From NCBI GenBank assembly GCA_031263485.1, contig JAISFS010000164.1:1-37801 (forward strand): a DNA stretch of 37,801 bases. Direction: 5' to 3'. Source of the stretch: Deltaproteobacteria bacterium. Its GTDB lineage: Bacteria; Desulfobacterota; Desulfarculia; Adiutricales; Adiutricaceae. Positions 1 through 9,253 of the stretch are shown here, piece after piece. The notes under the pieces are model-generated. The model made no database searches and was not told where the DNA came from. It saw nothing but the letters and a program-made list of their open reading frames with translations. The position numbers were made by a program, and so were the translations under genes. Positions within the stretch are counted from its first letter, which is position 1. Every line of letters begins with the position of its first letter.

Positions 1-273
1 GAACCACAGCCGCCCGTTCACGTCCCTGCGCTCGTAGACATACAGGACGGTGAAGGGCTTAACCGGCTGGCCGGGAGCGCCGTCCGGGCTCTCCCTGACC
101 AGGGCGCCGGGATGGGAGATGACCCTCTGGTAGAGGGTCTTCTTCCCTTCCATGATGAGGGGTCTCGCGGCGTCCTGGGCGAGCGCCCCTTCGGGGGCCG
201 CGATCGCCATGGCCGCCAGCGCGACCGCGATGGCGATGGCCAGGTGAGCCTTGGGCGCTTTCGGGGGTCTCAT
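1..273 (-). CDS. Secreted vWA-type protein, N-terminal fragment cut by window edge (paralogue of next gene)
   Basis: The 91 codons visible encode an N-terminal signal peptide (basic start, Ala/Ile/Val-rich core, cleavage likely after ALA before QDA). A stretch nearly identical in pattern to the neighbouring 675-residue protein follows, including RPLIMEGKKTL, RVISHPGA and KPFTVLYVYERRDVNGR. That stretch is the SH3-like segment seen ahead of vWA domains in PpkA-type proteins. The start at 273 is chosen because AAGGAG lies about ten bases upstream and because it matches the paralogue's start. The vWA domain itself would lie beyond position 1 and is inferred from the paralogue. Upstream DNA also resembles the paralogue's upstream DNA (both carry GCTGGAAACGA), so the tandem duplication included the control region. 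Confidence 0.8.
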   Translation of the reverse strand, partial: MRPPKAPKAHLAIAIAVALAAMAIAAPEGALAQDAARPLIMEGKKTLYQRVISHPGALVRESPDGAPGQPVKPFTVLYVYERRDVNGRLWF

Positions 274-585
274 GTCTTCAGGTCTCCTTGGAACGCGGGG
301 CCCGGAGTCGGCCCCCTGAGGGCCTGCGGGACGGCGGGTGATGGATGATGCTGGAAACGAACGTGGCACCCCGACGTGCCGGAACTGGATTAAGTGACAG
401 TCAGACAACAGGCGATCTCGGGATTGAAGGGCGGGCAACAAGCAGGCAATCTCTGGCGGTGCCATTTTTACCCTGCCCTCTGCTTAGGAGCTGTCATGGT
501 CGATTCCTCCGCGAGGATACGGACGCCTCCGAAGAGATCCGGCAACGGACTGAAGGTGAAGGACTCGGCGGGAGGCTGGGATGCA
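274..585. other. Intergenic gap between the two vWA paralogues
   Basis: No convincing gene is seen. The first 100 bases resemble the region upstream of the second paralogue (2614-2740). A short GC stem (GGCAC...GTGCC) is at about 365-380 but has no T-run, so it is not called a terminator. Confidence 0.5.
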
Positions 586-2613
586 TCAGGGGAGCGCGGT
601 CAGAGGGACGCGGTAGAGCCAGTCGCCATCGAAGTCCATGCCCTCCTTGAGCCAGTTGTCCACATCCGCATCGATCTTCTTGTAAACTTCGAGCTTGGCA
701 TCCAGTTCCAAGAGCAATTCCCTCTGCCGACCTGGGGTCCAGGAATCCCAAACCTCCTGGTTCAACGACATCACCCGGCTCAGGTAGGGGAGCCCGTCAA
801 GGTACTCGCCCAAGAGTCCCGTCTCGGAAAGCATCGCAGTGTTGGTGGTGAGCTCGTTGGGATCCCTGCCGGCCTTCAGTGCGGCGGAAAGGATCGCATC
901 GAACAAATTCCGGGAGTTCCCGGTAAGCATATCGGACGCCCCTTCCGCTATGGAATTGACGGCCTGGTTGAGCGAGCTCAGCTGGCTCTTGGTTAGCAGC
1001 ACCGCGACCTTGACCGTGCGCACGTCCCGCGGGGTCTCGGAGTCCAGGTATGCTAAATCCTTGTCCGAGATCCACGAGCGTACTACCGCAGGAGCGACGG
1101 CCTTGTTCTGCGTCCCCAGATAGTCCAGGTAGACGGAGTAGCCCAAGAGCGCACCTAACTTCTGGGTGCGCTCCTCTTCCGTCTCTTCCATCTTCGGATT
1201 TGCCGCTTCCTCAGGCGTCACGGGTATTTGGCCGCGTGCTGCCTTTTCCAAAGTTGTTACTAGCAATGACTGGTGCCTGGCGAAGGCAGCAGGCCCCGCA
1301 TCCACGGAATCGATCGGAATCGGGATGTAAAGCTTTGTCCCGGCAAGCTCGACAACCAACTCCCCGTATTTCTCCAGGGCGTATCCGTGGTCTTTGTTGT
1401 CCTTGCCCTCGGGAGTCAAGAGATGAATAACCGCCAGGCGCACGTTCTTAAGGCCGGCATTTTCCTTTACAGTTTGCGGAGTGTCACGGGTAGCAACGTA
1501 GGGGTCATCGATGGGCAGAGGGCCCGCATCGGTGACGAGGATCACAACGCCACCATTGAATTTTTTCCAGTCGAGCGCCAAGGCCTCGTTGATGCCCGCG
1601 ATCGAGTCCTCGTTGAAGGCGTGGGTGGAGGCTACGGCCTGCTCGACATCGGCTATCGCCGCCAGGATCTCCGTGCTTTTGTCGGCGTCCTTAAATTCAG
1701 AGACGCGTCTGGTTCGGTACTCCGTGCCCGGTGCAGCTTCCGGAGAACTCCGGAAGGTCACAAATGCCAGGTGTGTGTTTGCGGCGTTCCCGCTCTCGCG
1801 TATCGAGTCGTAGAAATTCCGGATGAAGTCACGGGTCGCTTTAATGTAAGGTCCCATAGACCTGGTGGAGTCTATCACGAAGCAGATGGCGACCTGCTGC
1901 GGCTCATCGGGCTTGGCAGGTTCCGGTTCAGGCTTCGCGGGCTCATTGCCCGGATTGATCGATCCAACGTCCAGGAGTTTCACGCCCTCCAGATCATCGT
2001 GGTTGAAAATGGGCATGATGTAGAAGTTGTCATTTGGCACCGCACCCTCTTCGTCCGAAGGCTCCATCGCAACGACCGGGTAGCTCATCGGCGGCGCCTC
2101 CTTCCTGTCCCTGTACTCCATGAATCGCCTTGCAAGACTATCCAGGGCGTCCCTGATGCCGGAGCTACTGGCGATATCGAGAATATCGCTCTTCTTCCTG
2201 AAAAACAGAAGCTGCTGGCGACCGGCCTTCTCGCCGAAAAGGAGCACCATCGACTGTTTCCAGTCGGAGAAATGGCCGTCCCGAAGCCAGAAGAGGTCCC
2301 TCCCCCGAGTGCCCTTTCCGCACTGGAGCCACTGTCTCCCGTTCTTTTCCTGTCGGTCGTAAACATAAAGGACAGTGAAGGGCTTCACTTCCCCCACGGA
2401 GGCGGATGCTGAAGCGCCGCCCGGGCCGTCCATGGGTTCGGCACCGGGATGGGCAATGACCCTCTGAAAAAGAGTCTTCTTCCCTTCCATGATAAGGGGC
2501 CTGGGGGAGTCCTGGGCGATGGCAACTTCGGGGGAAAAGAGCGCGAGCGCCGCCAGCAACGCCGCCGAGAGGGCGACGGCCAAGGCCGCCTTAGGCGCTT
2601 CCAGGTGTCTCAT
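586..2613 (-). CDS. Secreted von Willebrand factor A domain protein, PpkA-tail-like, no kinase
   Basis: 675 residues. Residues 1-33 are a signal peptide (cleavage AIA-QD), so the product is periplasmic or exported. Residues 75-140 form an SH3-like segment (KPFTVLYVYDRQ, then DWKQSMVLLFGE), and 165-235 is a Pro/Glu-rich linker. The vWA domain begins near 240 with the metal-binding motif DSTRS at 248-252, a candidate MIDAS Thr near 330 and TDAG at 361-364. The last 300 residues look helical and are not recognised. The order SH3-like then vWA with DST-S-MGPYI is known from the C-terminal half of PpkA, the type VI secretion Ser/Thr kinase, but no kinase domain is present. The start at 2613 replaces a longer frame from 2676, because a good AAGGAG and the signal peptide both point to 2613. 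It is the complete member of a tandem pair with 1-273 and lies beside the LEND genes. Confidence 0.8.
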   Translation of the reverse strand: MRHLEAPKAALAVALSAALLAALALFSPEVAIAQDSPRPLIMEGKKTLFQRVIAHPGAEPMDGPGGASASASVGEVKPFTVLYVYDRQEKNGRQWLQCGKGTRGRDLFWLRDGHFSDWKQSMVLLFGEKAGRQQLLFFRKKSDILDIASSSGIRDALDSLARRFMEYRDRKEAPPMSYPVVAMEPSDEEGAVPNDNFYIMPIFNHDDLEGVKLLDVGSINPGNEPAKPEPEPAKPDEPQQVAICFVIDSTRSMGPYIKATRDFIRNFYDSIRESGNAANTHLAFVTFRSSPEAAPGTEYRTRRVSEFKDADKSTEILAAIADVEQAVASTHAFNEDSIAGINEALALDWKKFNGGVVILVTDAGPLPIDDPYVATRDTPQTVKENAGLKNVRLAVIHLLTPEGKDNKDHGYALEKYGELVVELAGTKLYIPIPIDSVDAGPAAFARHQSLLVTTLEKAARGQIPVTPEEAANPKMEETEEERTQKLGALLGYSVYLDYLGTQNKAVAPAVVRSWISDKDLAYLDSETPRDVRTVKVAVLLTKSQLSSLNQAVNSIAEGASDMLTGNSRNLFDAILSAALKAGRDPNELTTNTAMLSETGLLGEYLDGLPYLSRVMSLNQEVWDSWTPGRQRELLLELDAKLEVYKKIDADVDNWLKEGMDFDGDWLYRVPLTALP

Positions 2614-2826
2614 GTCTTCCGTTCTCCTTGGGAACCCGGGGCCCCGCGTTGGCCCCGACCGAAGGCCAGCCGTCATACGGAGGGTACGGGACGGCAGGCC
2701 GCGGGTGAAGCTGGAAACGATGCCGAAGCTAGGACTTGAACAGGTATCTCAACCGTAACTGCTGGCTGTTCGGAAAACCGAAACAGAATTGAACCTCCGC
2801 AACCTGTCCCCGAACCCTGCCGCTAC

Positions 2827-2954
2827 CTAGGAGCCTGTTGAATAAAGGGTTTTGATGAAGGGCATGATAACGAAGGCGGTAGACAAGAGGTTGCCCACCC
2901 ACAACTAAATTGAATCATGGCTATGCTGTCGCGATTTATACAACAGGCTCCTAG
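2827..2954. mobile_element. MITE-like element with CTAG target duplication
   Basis: A 120-bp core (2831-2950) has terminal inverted repeats of 16 bp, GAGCCTGTTGAATAAA on the left and its complement with one mismatch on the right. CTAG lies directly outside both ends (2827-2830 and 2951-2954), consistent with a 4-bp target duplication as made by IS5-group elements. There is no coding capacity, so it would need a transposase in trans. The remainder of the gap to 3053 holds nothing I recognise. Confidence 0.7.
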
Positions 2955-3053
2955 CCAGGAAAGGCTGGCCGCAGGCATACGCCGGGCTACATCTGCGGCT
3001 GCCTAGCGCGAGCCTGGCCCCCCGACTCCTGCTACCGGGGTGGAAGGCACTGG

Positions 3054-3698
3054 CTACTCGTCTTCTTGTGCCAGTGGTGACAAGGGAACCTGGGAGGTCA
3101 AGGAGATCGGGGACGCCTGTAAGGGCTGGGCGTCCGCAGAGGGCTTGGTGGTCTGATCAGACAAGGCGTCATCCTCGAGCAGCTCCAGGAACTTCCTGTA
3201 GGACGGGGCCTCATCGAACGCCGCCGGAGGACGGACGGCCTCCCTCGGGGCGTCCCCGTCCTGTTTGAGCCAGTAGACCACGCGGGCCTCGGGATCGGCC
3301 AGCGCATAGTTCGAGGTCGATGGGCCGACGGAGGTCTTGAACCCCTGCCCCGCCTGGACCATGACCTCGATGACCGTGCCGGCCTCGCACTTGACCGTCA
3401 CCCGGAAGAAACCGGCGGCCATGGAGCAGGTGATGTCCGGGGGAAGCGTGAGGACAAGGCGGTCGGCGTCCTTGAACCTCCAGGGCACCTGCCAGAGGAT
3501 CTCCGGGGTGTCCCAGCGGGTCTCGGAGGAAGGGCCCTGGAGGCAGCTTCCGGTCGCCGCGTCCCTGACCGAGACGAGGCAGAAGCGGTCCCAGGGCCCC
3601 GGCATGGCCTTGACGGGCCCGTCCTCGTCGGCGAGGGGGACGGTCAGGAGCGCCCAGCCGCCCCTCCTCGCATCGTTTTCCAGCGTGCCTATGATCAT
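3054..3698 (-). CDS. LEND-domain protein 1, soluble short form
   Basis: 214 residues, function not recognised. Residues 1-125 are the shared domain: MIIGTLEND at the start, a conserved Phe/Tyr-Cys-Leu-Val/Ile-Ser-Val strand near 40, LQGPSS near 53, RW-x-x-x-EI, then LPPDIT, FF-x-VTVK and VMVQAG. The pattern looks like an all-beta domain. Unlike the other three family members it has no transmembrane segment and ends in a polar tail with the motif YRKFLELLEDD. There is no signal peptide, so it should be cytoplasmic. The start is supported by GGAG six bases upstream. It sits between the vWA pair and the membrane LEND proteins, so it may cap or regulate them (inference). Confidence 0.8.
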   Translation of the reverse strand: MIIGTLENDARRGGWALLTVPLADEDGPVKAMPGPWDRFCLVSVRDAATGSCLQGPSSETRWDTPEILWQVPWRFKDADRLVLTLPPDITCSMAAGFFRVTVKCEAGTVIEVMVQAGQGFKTSVGPSTSNYALADPEARVVYWLKQDGDAPREAVRPPAAFDEAPSYRKFLELLEDDALSDQTTKPSADAQPLQASPISLTSQVPLSPLAQEDE

Positions 3699-3846
3699 GC
3701 GAATCTCCGGTATTTAATTCATCGGACAGTCAAAGGCTAGGGCCTCCGCCCCCGACCGTTGTCGCGGAGGCATCTCGCGCATCCCTGAGCAAGGCCGACA
3801 GGCGGCCTATGGCGGACGAAGACGCCTCCGTCACCGCGCGGCGGTC

Positions 3847-5532
3847 TCAGCCGCCCTGGGCGGCTAAGGCCTTCACCGCCGCCGCGCCCTTCGGATCGCT
3901 CGCGGAGGCGGGGGAGTTGGCCCAGTCCAGGAGCTTGTTCATGCGTTCCTGGGCGTTATCCGCGCCCGCGCGGGCGGCCTCCCGGTAGTCCTCGTAGGCC
4001 GCGCCCGCGTCCTTCGTGACCGAGGTGGGCCCGGTATCCAGCGGATCGTAGAAGGCCCCCAGGCGCACCCGGTAGGCCGGATCATACTTGGAGAGCTCCC
4101 TCACCGTCTGGAACAGCGCCGAGACCGACTCCTGGTCGCCGGAACCCTCAAGGGCGGTCGCCGCCTCGGCGAGCTCCTCGGGGGAGGCGCCCCTGGCCAG
4201 GAGGTTCCGGGCCCTCTCTGCCGGGCTCGGGGCCTCGGGTGGGGTGGAAGGCGGCGGCGTGGCCGGTCCCTCTTCCCCGGCCGGCGGGGCGGCCCCATCT
4301 CCCGCGTCTTCGGGAGTCCGTGCCGGTTCCTCTCCCGCGTCCCCGGAAGGCTCTGCCGGTTCCTCCCCCTCGTCACCGGAAGGCGGGACCGGGGCAGGCT
4401 CCTCTTCGGAAGGGACTGGCGTGGCGTCGGCAGTGTCGTCCGCGGGAAGGTGGCCTGGGCGGTAGTAGTTTATGTAGTAATACGCGACGCCTGCCGCACA
4501 AAGCAAAAGAAGAATCCCCAACAGGATGGGTACCCATGCCTTGCCGCCGCCCTTGGGCTTGTACGGGAAAATTTCCGCGGGCGGAACCGGAGGGGCCGCC
4601 ATCACTGGCGGAGCCGGCGGCACGGCCATCTCCTCCGGGGGATAAGCAGGCAGAGGCTGCCCGTAAAAACCCTGGCCCGGAGCACCGTACGGCTGGGGGG
4701 TGAGCGGGGCCGCCCCGGGCACCGTCTCGTCGAACACCTCGTATGGCGAGGCCGCAGCCTCGCCGTCATCGGAGGCCGGGGGGCTGTCCGGCGGGGGCAA
4801 CATCGGCTCTTCCGCAGGCGGCGGCGCACCCACCGACCCTGCAAGATCCGAACTCGGAACCGCTTCCGGAGGCGGAGACGCGTCTGCGCCGGCCTGGACA
4901 CCGCCGCCCGCGCCGTCACCGGCGTGGCCCTCGGCGGTATCGCGAGCCCCGGGGTCCTGGCCGACCGAACCTGAATCCTGGGGGGGCACCTCCGGCTGTT
5001 GGGGCGCCGCAAGCAAGGCCACGTCGCCGGGCCTCTGCCCTTCCTGCCAGCCGGGGGCCTCCGGCGCGGGCTCATCCTCGGGGTGGATCCAGGAGACCAC
5101 GTTGGACCCCGGCGCCGGCCGGGCGTAGTTCTCGGTGGCGGAAGAGTCGTCTGAGCGCATCGCGATGCCGGAGGCCTGGACCTTCACGTCGGGGATCGAG
5201 CCAGACTCGAACTTCACCGTGACGTCGAAGAAGTTGTAGACCAGGTGATCCGTTATGTCCGGCGGTATCCTCAAGACCACGTTGTTGTCGTCCACGGACG
5301 CCACGGGCACCTGGTAGAAGATCTCGCCGTTGTCCCAGCGGTTGTCGGAGGACGGTCCCTGCAGGAACTGCCTCATGCCCTCCTCGTCCTGGGAGACGGA
5401 GATGAGGCAGTACCTCTCACGCGGGCCGGGCGACGCGGCGACGGGCCTGTATTCCGTGTCCTGTCGGGGGACCGTCATCAGTAGCCAGCCTGGGCCCTTC
5501 TTGTCGTCGTTTTCCAGTGTGCCGATTATCAT
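3847..5532 (-). CDS. LEND-domain protein 2, single-pass membrane protein with Sel1/TPR-like C-terminus
   Basis: 561 residues. Residues 1-130 are the LEND domain (MIIGTLENDDKKG, LQGPSSDNRW, EIFYQVP, IPPDIT, FFDVTVKF, KVQASG), most similar to the short protein just downstream. An Ala/Pro/Glu-rich region follows to about 325, then one membrane segment at about 331-356 (WVPILLGILLLLCAAGVAYY). After it comes an acidic Pro-rich spacer and a helical C-terminal domain at about 430-561 (YDPAYRVRLGAFYDP, then AAYEDYREAARAGADNAQ) with a Sel1/TPR look. With no signal peptide, the LEND domain should be cytoplasmic and the C-terminus periplasmic. The start at 5532 has GGAG nine bases upstream and matches protein 1. 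The frame is open further upstream to 5736, but that part is repeat-rich DNA. Confidence 0.8.
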   Translation of the reverse strand: MIIGTLENDDKKGPGWLLMTVPRQDTEYRPVAASPGPRERYCLISVSQDEEGMRQFLQGPSSDNRWDNGEIFYQVPVASVDDNNVVLRIPPDITDHLVYNFFDVTVKFESGSIPDVKVQASGIAMRSDDSSATENYARPAPGSNVVSWIHPEDEPAPEAPGWQEGQRPGDVALLAAPQQPEVPPQDSGSVGQDPGARDTAEGHAGDGAGGGVQAGADASPPPEAVPSSDLAGSVGAPPPAEEPMLPPPDSPPASDDGEAAASPYEVFDETVPGAAPLTPQPYGAPGQGFYGQPLPAYPPEEMAVPPAPPVMAAPPVPPAEIFPYKPKGGGKAWVPILLGILLLLCAAGVAYYYINYYRPGHLPADDTADATPVPSEEEPAPVPPSGDEGEEPAEPSGDAGEEPARTPEDAGDGAAPPAGEEGPATPPPSTPPEAPSPAERARNLLARGASPEELAEAATALEGSGDQESVSALFQTVRELSKYDPAYRVRLGAFYDPLDTGPTSVTKDAGAAYEDYREAARAGADNAQERMNKLLDWANSPASASDPKGAAAVKALAAQGG

Positions 5533-6039
5533 CGTGATGCTCTCCGGATTGGCCGGCCCCACGCTTCCGGCTGGCCGGACTGGCGCGGGAGTAAAGCCGC
5601 GGCTAAGCGGAAGGCCATGGGCCGCGACCGCGCGGCGGGGCTGAAGGCCAGAAAGGGGGATGCGACCGGCAGGCCGTAAGGTCCCGGGCGCGGCATCCCG
5701 GGGGCGGGCGGCGCCGGGCCGGACGCCAGCCGGCAAGGAGACTCAAGGCCGACAGTGCCGTGCAAGAAAGCCGCAGGCAAGGCGGCCCAGGGACAGGCGA
5801 AACCGGGCGGGAGTCCCGCAGGCAAGGCGCCCCGGGGCCAACGGTGCCTGGCGGGAAAGCCATGGGCAAGGCGCCAGAGAGCGCGTCAGGACACCGCGCA
5901 CAAAGGCGCCTGCGAGAACGGGGGCGCTAAGATGCTGACGATCGTCACCTATTATAGTCGATCATCGTTCTCTGCGGGCCAAAAACGCGTTCCGGAATCT
6001 GAAAGACATGCCGACTCCACGCCCACCCGGGCGAAGGTT
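5533..6039. repeat. GC-rich gap with degenerate 45-bp tandem units
   Basis: GGCAAGG recurs at 5732, 5776, 5821 and 5865, a spacing of 44-45 bases, inside a degenerate repeat spanning roughly 5690-5910. Several frames stay open through it only because it is GC-rich. An AT-rich patch with TATTATAG lies at 5950-5957. The repeat lies upstream of LEND gene 2 on its own strand. Confidence 0.55.
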
Positions 6040-7587
6040 TCAGGATCTCCGCGTGAAGACCGCCTCCAGAGGCGGCTCCCCGCCCTCGGTCTCGATCAGG
6101 CAACCCACGTCCCCGCCGGGGCGGGGGCTGCAGGACAGGCTCATCGCGACGTAGGACGTGTCCGGGGCGCGGGAGCATACGGGGCCTTCCGGGTCCCCCG
6201 CGATGAGTGTCCCCTGCCCCGATCCGGAAACCGCGGCGCCGGACGTGCAGACGTCCGCCTCCACGCCTCCTTCAGCCAGGTCGAAGACGGTGAGCCTGGC
6301 CGCCTCGGGGGACAGGAAGCAATACTGGACCCGAACCGGCCTGCGCACGTCTCCCGGCGCGGCCCCGGTAAGCCCGTCGGCCGCCCAGCAGCCTTCGAGA
6401 GGCACGGACTCCGCAACGGGCGGGGGGTCCGGGAGCGGCGGGGATATATCTTGCGGGGGCGAGGGCTCCAGGGGTTTCGAGGCGCCCTGCCACAGGGCCA
6501 GGTAAAGCAGCGGGACTATGAGGAGCAGGGCCGCCAGGGCCAGCCAGCGCCTCGGACGGAAAGCCCGGCGGCCCCTGCCGCCTTGTCCGACATCGGTAGC
6601 GGTACCGGCCACGGCGGCGTTTTCTCCGTCTTCGCCGTCAGCCTTGTCGCCGTCGGCCTTGTCCCCGTCGTCCCTGCCGCTACCCCCGTCAGTTTCGGAG
6701 CTACCTCTGTCCGCGGCGGGATCGCCCGGAGCTGACCCCTTGCCCCCTACCCCGTCCTCTTCATCTTCATCGGGAAAGAAGGGGCCGGGCCCTTCGTCAG
6801 CGGCCCCATACGGGATATCCTCGCGACCGTCCCCTAAAAGCCTCGCCGGGACGCCGTAGGATTCGGTCTCGGTCACGGGGGACGGTGCGTGGCGGTCTTC
6901 GCCGGTCGGTCGCGAGTCCGTGCCATGGCCCCCGCCCTGACCTTCCGCGTCTGCCCCGGCTTCCGATACGGCTTCTCGGACGGCCTCCCGGCGACCGGAG
7001 GCGAGGGGGCCCGCCGGTACCGGTGCAACGCGCTCGGAGCCTGCCCCGACAACGGCGGCGCCGGACGCGTTCAGGCACTCCTCCGGGCCGGGGAGCTCGT
7101 AGCCGTCCTCCGACTCGACTCCCTCCCCGAAGTCGCAGAGGCCTTCTTCCGTTCCGCTCCCTTCCTCGTCTTCCAGGTCGTCAGGGGGAGGGGTCAGGAG
7201 GATCGGGGTGGAGGCGGTCAGGATATGCCCAGCCTGGACCATGAGTCCGGGAAAGGTCAGCCCAGCGGCTTTCACAGAGAAGAAGAAGAGATTCTCCACC
7301 ATGCGCTCGGTGACGGTCGGGGGCACGCTCAAGACGAGTTCGCCGCGGGCGGAGGGCAGCCTGTCGGCCTCGAAGAAGTGCTCGTTGCGGCTCCACTGCC
7401 TTTTGGCCCTGAATTTCTGGAGCCACTCCCCGCTCTGGGCGTCCCTCACCGAGAAGCTGAACTTCGCGCCTTCCCCGGCCGCAGCGAGCGCCCCGCCGCT
7501 CCCTGCTGGGAGTTCCACCCGCAGAAGCGCCCAGCCCGAGCCGCGGTCGGGATCGTTTTCCAGGTTGGCGATGGCGGAGGTATGCAA
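6040..7587 (-). CDS. LEND-domain protein 3, single-pass membrane protein with GCW-type C-terminal domain
   Basis: About 515 residues. Residues 1-125 are a diverged LEND domain (NLENDPDRG, SVRDAQSGEWLQ, VPPTVTERM, LMVQAG). A long Asp/Glu/Gly-rich linker follows, then one membrane segment at about 345-365 after a basic run (RRWLALAALLLIVPLLYLAL). The C-terminal domain at about 395-515 starts LEGCWAADGL, contains VQYCFLSP, and has several Cys residues that could pair in the periplasm. The same C-terminal pattern occurs twice in LEND protein 4 and, from memory, at the end of SrfA-family proteins. The start is uncertain. TTG at 7587 has GAAAGG upstream and fits the domain edge, whereas an ATG at 7647 would add 20 basic residues without a clear ribosome site. 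Confidence 0.75.
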   Translation of the reverse strand: MHTSAIANLENDPDRGSGWALLRVELPAGSGGALAAAGEGAKFSFSVRDAQSGEWLQKFRAKRQWSRNEHFFEADRLPSARGELVLSVPPTVTERMVENLFFFSVKAAGLTFPGLMVQAGHILTASTPILLTPPPDDLEDEEGSGTEEGLCDFGEGVESEDGYELPGPEECLNASGAAVVGAGSERVAPVPAGPLASGRREAVREAVSEAGADAEGQGGGHGTDSRPTGEDRHAPSPVTETESYGVPARLLGDGREDIPYGAADEGPGPFFPDEDEEDGVGGKGSAPGDPAADRGSSETDGGSGRDDGDKADGDKADGEDGENAAVAGTATDVGQGGRGRRAFRPRRWLALAALLLIVPLLYLALWQGASKPLEPSPPQDISPPLPDPPPVAESVPLEGCWAADGLTGAAPGDVRRPVRVQYCFLSPEAARLTVFDLAEGGVEADVCTSGAAVSGSGQGTLIAGDPEGPVCSRAPDTSYVAMSLSCSPRPGGDVGCLIETEGGEPPLEAVFTRRS

Positions 7588-8400
7588 GGGAGACCTTTCG
7601 CTGAGAGGCCGCCGAAGGCATCGGCGTTTCGGCGGGCGGCTTGGCATCGGCGGGCAGGTTCCCGGCCGATGAGCGTTCAGGGGCTTGGAGCGTTCCCGGC
7701 TCGGGAGGCCGGCCCTGGCGTCATTGCGGTGGCTTGGCGGCTCGAAGGCCCCGCAGGGGGCGATGGCGGGTTCCCTGCTAAATTAAGGGGATCAGGCTGT
7801 CAAGTCAAGGGTTGCGGAAGAATAGCGGTGACAGGATTTAAAGGGGATGGACCCGGAAATCGCCGTGTCGGAGCAACGTAAGGTGACCGAGAGCAGGGAG
7901 GCGAACAGGGCGTGATTACCGCCATGGCGGCTAGTTGGTGTCCAATGACAAGGAAAGGCATGAAAAGTCAAAAATTATGGCAGAAGAGCATAGCAATTCA
8001 GGATTTTTTACAAATGATATCAGCGGCTTATCAAAAGCGACTCCTCATAATTTTTTTCATTGCCTCGCAAAGGCAAAACCAATGTGGGGCACCCCCCGAT
8101 CTGATTGGGATGGAACTCTTGTTACCTTAACACGTCAATGTTGTTGACTACCAGATGCTTGAAACCATTCAATAATCACCTGCATAATGTATTGTATAGA
8201 TAACAGTATCCAAAATAGCGTCATATTATAGAATCATTATCGAACATAGAAGAAGAAGCTGATAAAATTAAAATAGCAAGATCGCCAGTCGCCGCCAACG
8301 CCCTTACCACAAGTCATTTCCGGTACTTTTTTCAGTACTGTTACATCCTTCGGTGACCAACCGCCTAAATTGCCGCCAAATATTGTATATCTCTTAGAAA
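7588..8400. other. Gap marking the switch from GC-rich to AT-rich DNA
   Basis: Base composition changes at about 7900. Short open stretches at 7912-8147 look like chance or decayed reading frames with no family I recognise. No RNA gene is seen. Confidence 0.4.
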
Positions 8401-8401
8401 T

Positions 8402-8416
8402 TGATGTGATACATCA
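8402..8416. promoter_or_regulatory. Palindromic operator candidate
   Basis: TGATGT-GAT-ACATCA is a perfect 6-bp dyad about 26 bases upstream of the -35 of the first AlbA_2 gene. Since that gene encodes a DNA-binding and winged-helix protein, autoregulation is plausible but inferred. Confidence 0.4.
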
Positions 8417-8441
8417 TCACCACGGCAATTCTCGACAACAG

Positions 8442-8470
8442 TTGACAAATCTTCATTGAATCGATAAATT
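8442..8470 (+). promoter_or_regulatory. Sigma70-type promoter for the AlbA_2 genes
   Basis: A consensus TTGACA at 8442-8447, a 17-base spacer and TAAATT at 8465-8470. The start codon at 8513 follows 42 bases later. Confidence 0.45.
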
Positions 8471-8512
8471 TTTTTGATATTCGGTTAGAATGTTAGAAAG
8501 TGAGGAGTGAGA

Positions 8513-9223
8513 ATGCAACTTAAGGAAAGCGAGTCTATCGTTCTGGAAGGCTGTCACCTGGTAGATGTCAGCAAAAACGTTGTGGCGTTAACAAATGGCT
8601 TTGGAGGGTCAATCTTCTTGGGTGTAGCCAAAACAGGCGATGTTCTAGGGCTTTCTGATCCCGAAGGCAGTCTAGCTGCCGTTGACAGGTTGTTGCGAAG
8701 CGAAATAGAGCCTGACGTCATGCCTGCGGTCAAGCTTGCGATAATAATGATCGACCAAATGCCGATCTTACGGATCGACGTCAAAAAGGGGTCATGGCGT
8801 CCGTACTATTTGTCTGGAAAGGGCCTGCGCCCTGACGGAGTGTTTCTCCGAAAAGGACCCTCGACAGAGTATGCTTCAGTTAACGATATCCGTATGATAA
8901 TCCGCGAAATGGACAGTACGGGTTTTGAAAAGAAAATTTCTTCATCACAAGATCTTGATTTATCAACTGCGAACAAACAGTTTATAGATGAGAAACAAAA
9001 TTTTGACAGTTCGAACAAAGCTAGATTAGGATTATTGGCCGACGACAATCTTTATACTAATCTTGCCTTACTGCTGTCAGAACAGTGCCCCTTTACTATA
9101 AATGTCACAGTATTACAGGATACTGTCCAGGATTCTGTCAGAACTAGAAAGCTTTTTTCTGGCTCCTTATTCAGGCAGGCAAATGACGTTTATGAATATC
9201 TCGACATGATTAACGAGACTTAA
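8513..9223 (+). CDS. AlbA_2-domain regulator A, N-terminal half, ends at in-frame TAA
   Basis: 236 residues. MQLKESESIVLEG followed by NVVALTNGFGGSIFLGV and IMIDQMPILRIDVKKGSWRPYY is the AlbA_2 (Schlafen-like, PF04326) nucleic-acid-binding domain found at the N-terminus of RecG-C-like transcriptional regulators. ATG at 8513 is chosen over GTG at 8507 because GAGGAG lies just ahead of it. The frame stops at TAA (9221-9223) in the linker after EYLDMINET. It resumes in the same frame with SGLYRID and the HATPase half, so the intact family protein would run 8513-9820. Base composition is far below the neighbouring genes, suggesting acquisition. It could be a pseudogene, a true split gene, or a readthrough product. 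Confidence 0.7.
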   Translation: MQLKESESIVLEGCHLVDVSKNVVALTNGFGGSIFLGVAKTGDVLGLSDPEGSLAAVDRLLRSEIEPDVMPAVKLAIIMIDQMPILRIDVKKGSWRPYYLSGKGLRPDGVFLRKGPSTEYASVNDIRMIIREMDSTGFEKKISSSQDLDLSTANKQFIDEKQNFDSSNKARLGLLADDNLYTNLALLLSEQCPFTINVTVLQDTVQDSVRTRKLFSGSLFRQANDVYEYLDMINET

Positions 9224-9253
9224 TGGGCGTTTTCAGGGTTATACCGCATAGAC

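Noticed and set aside
586..2613. Ser/Thr kinase PpkA
   Set aside because: No kinase motifs are present; only the SH3-like and vWA parts resemble PpkA, and a signal peptide starts the protein.
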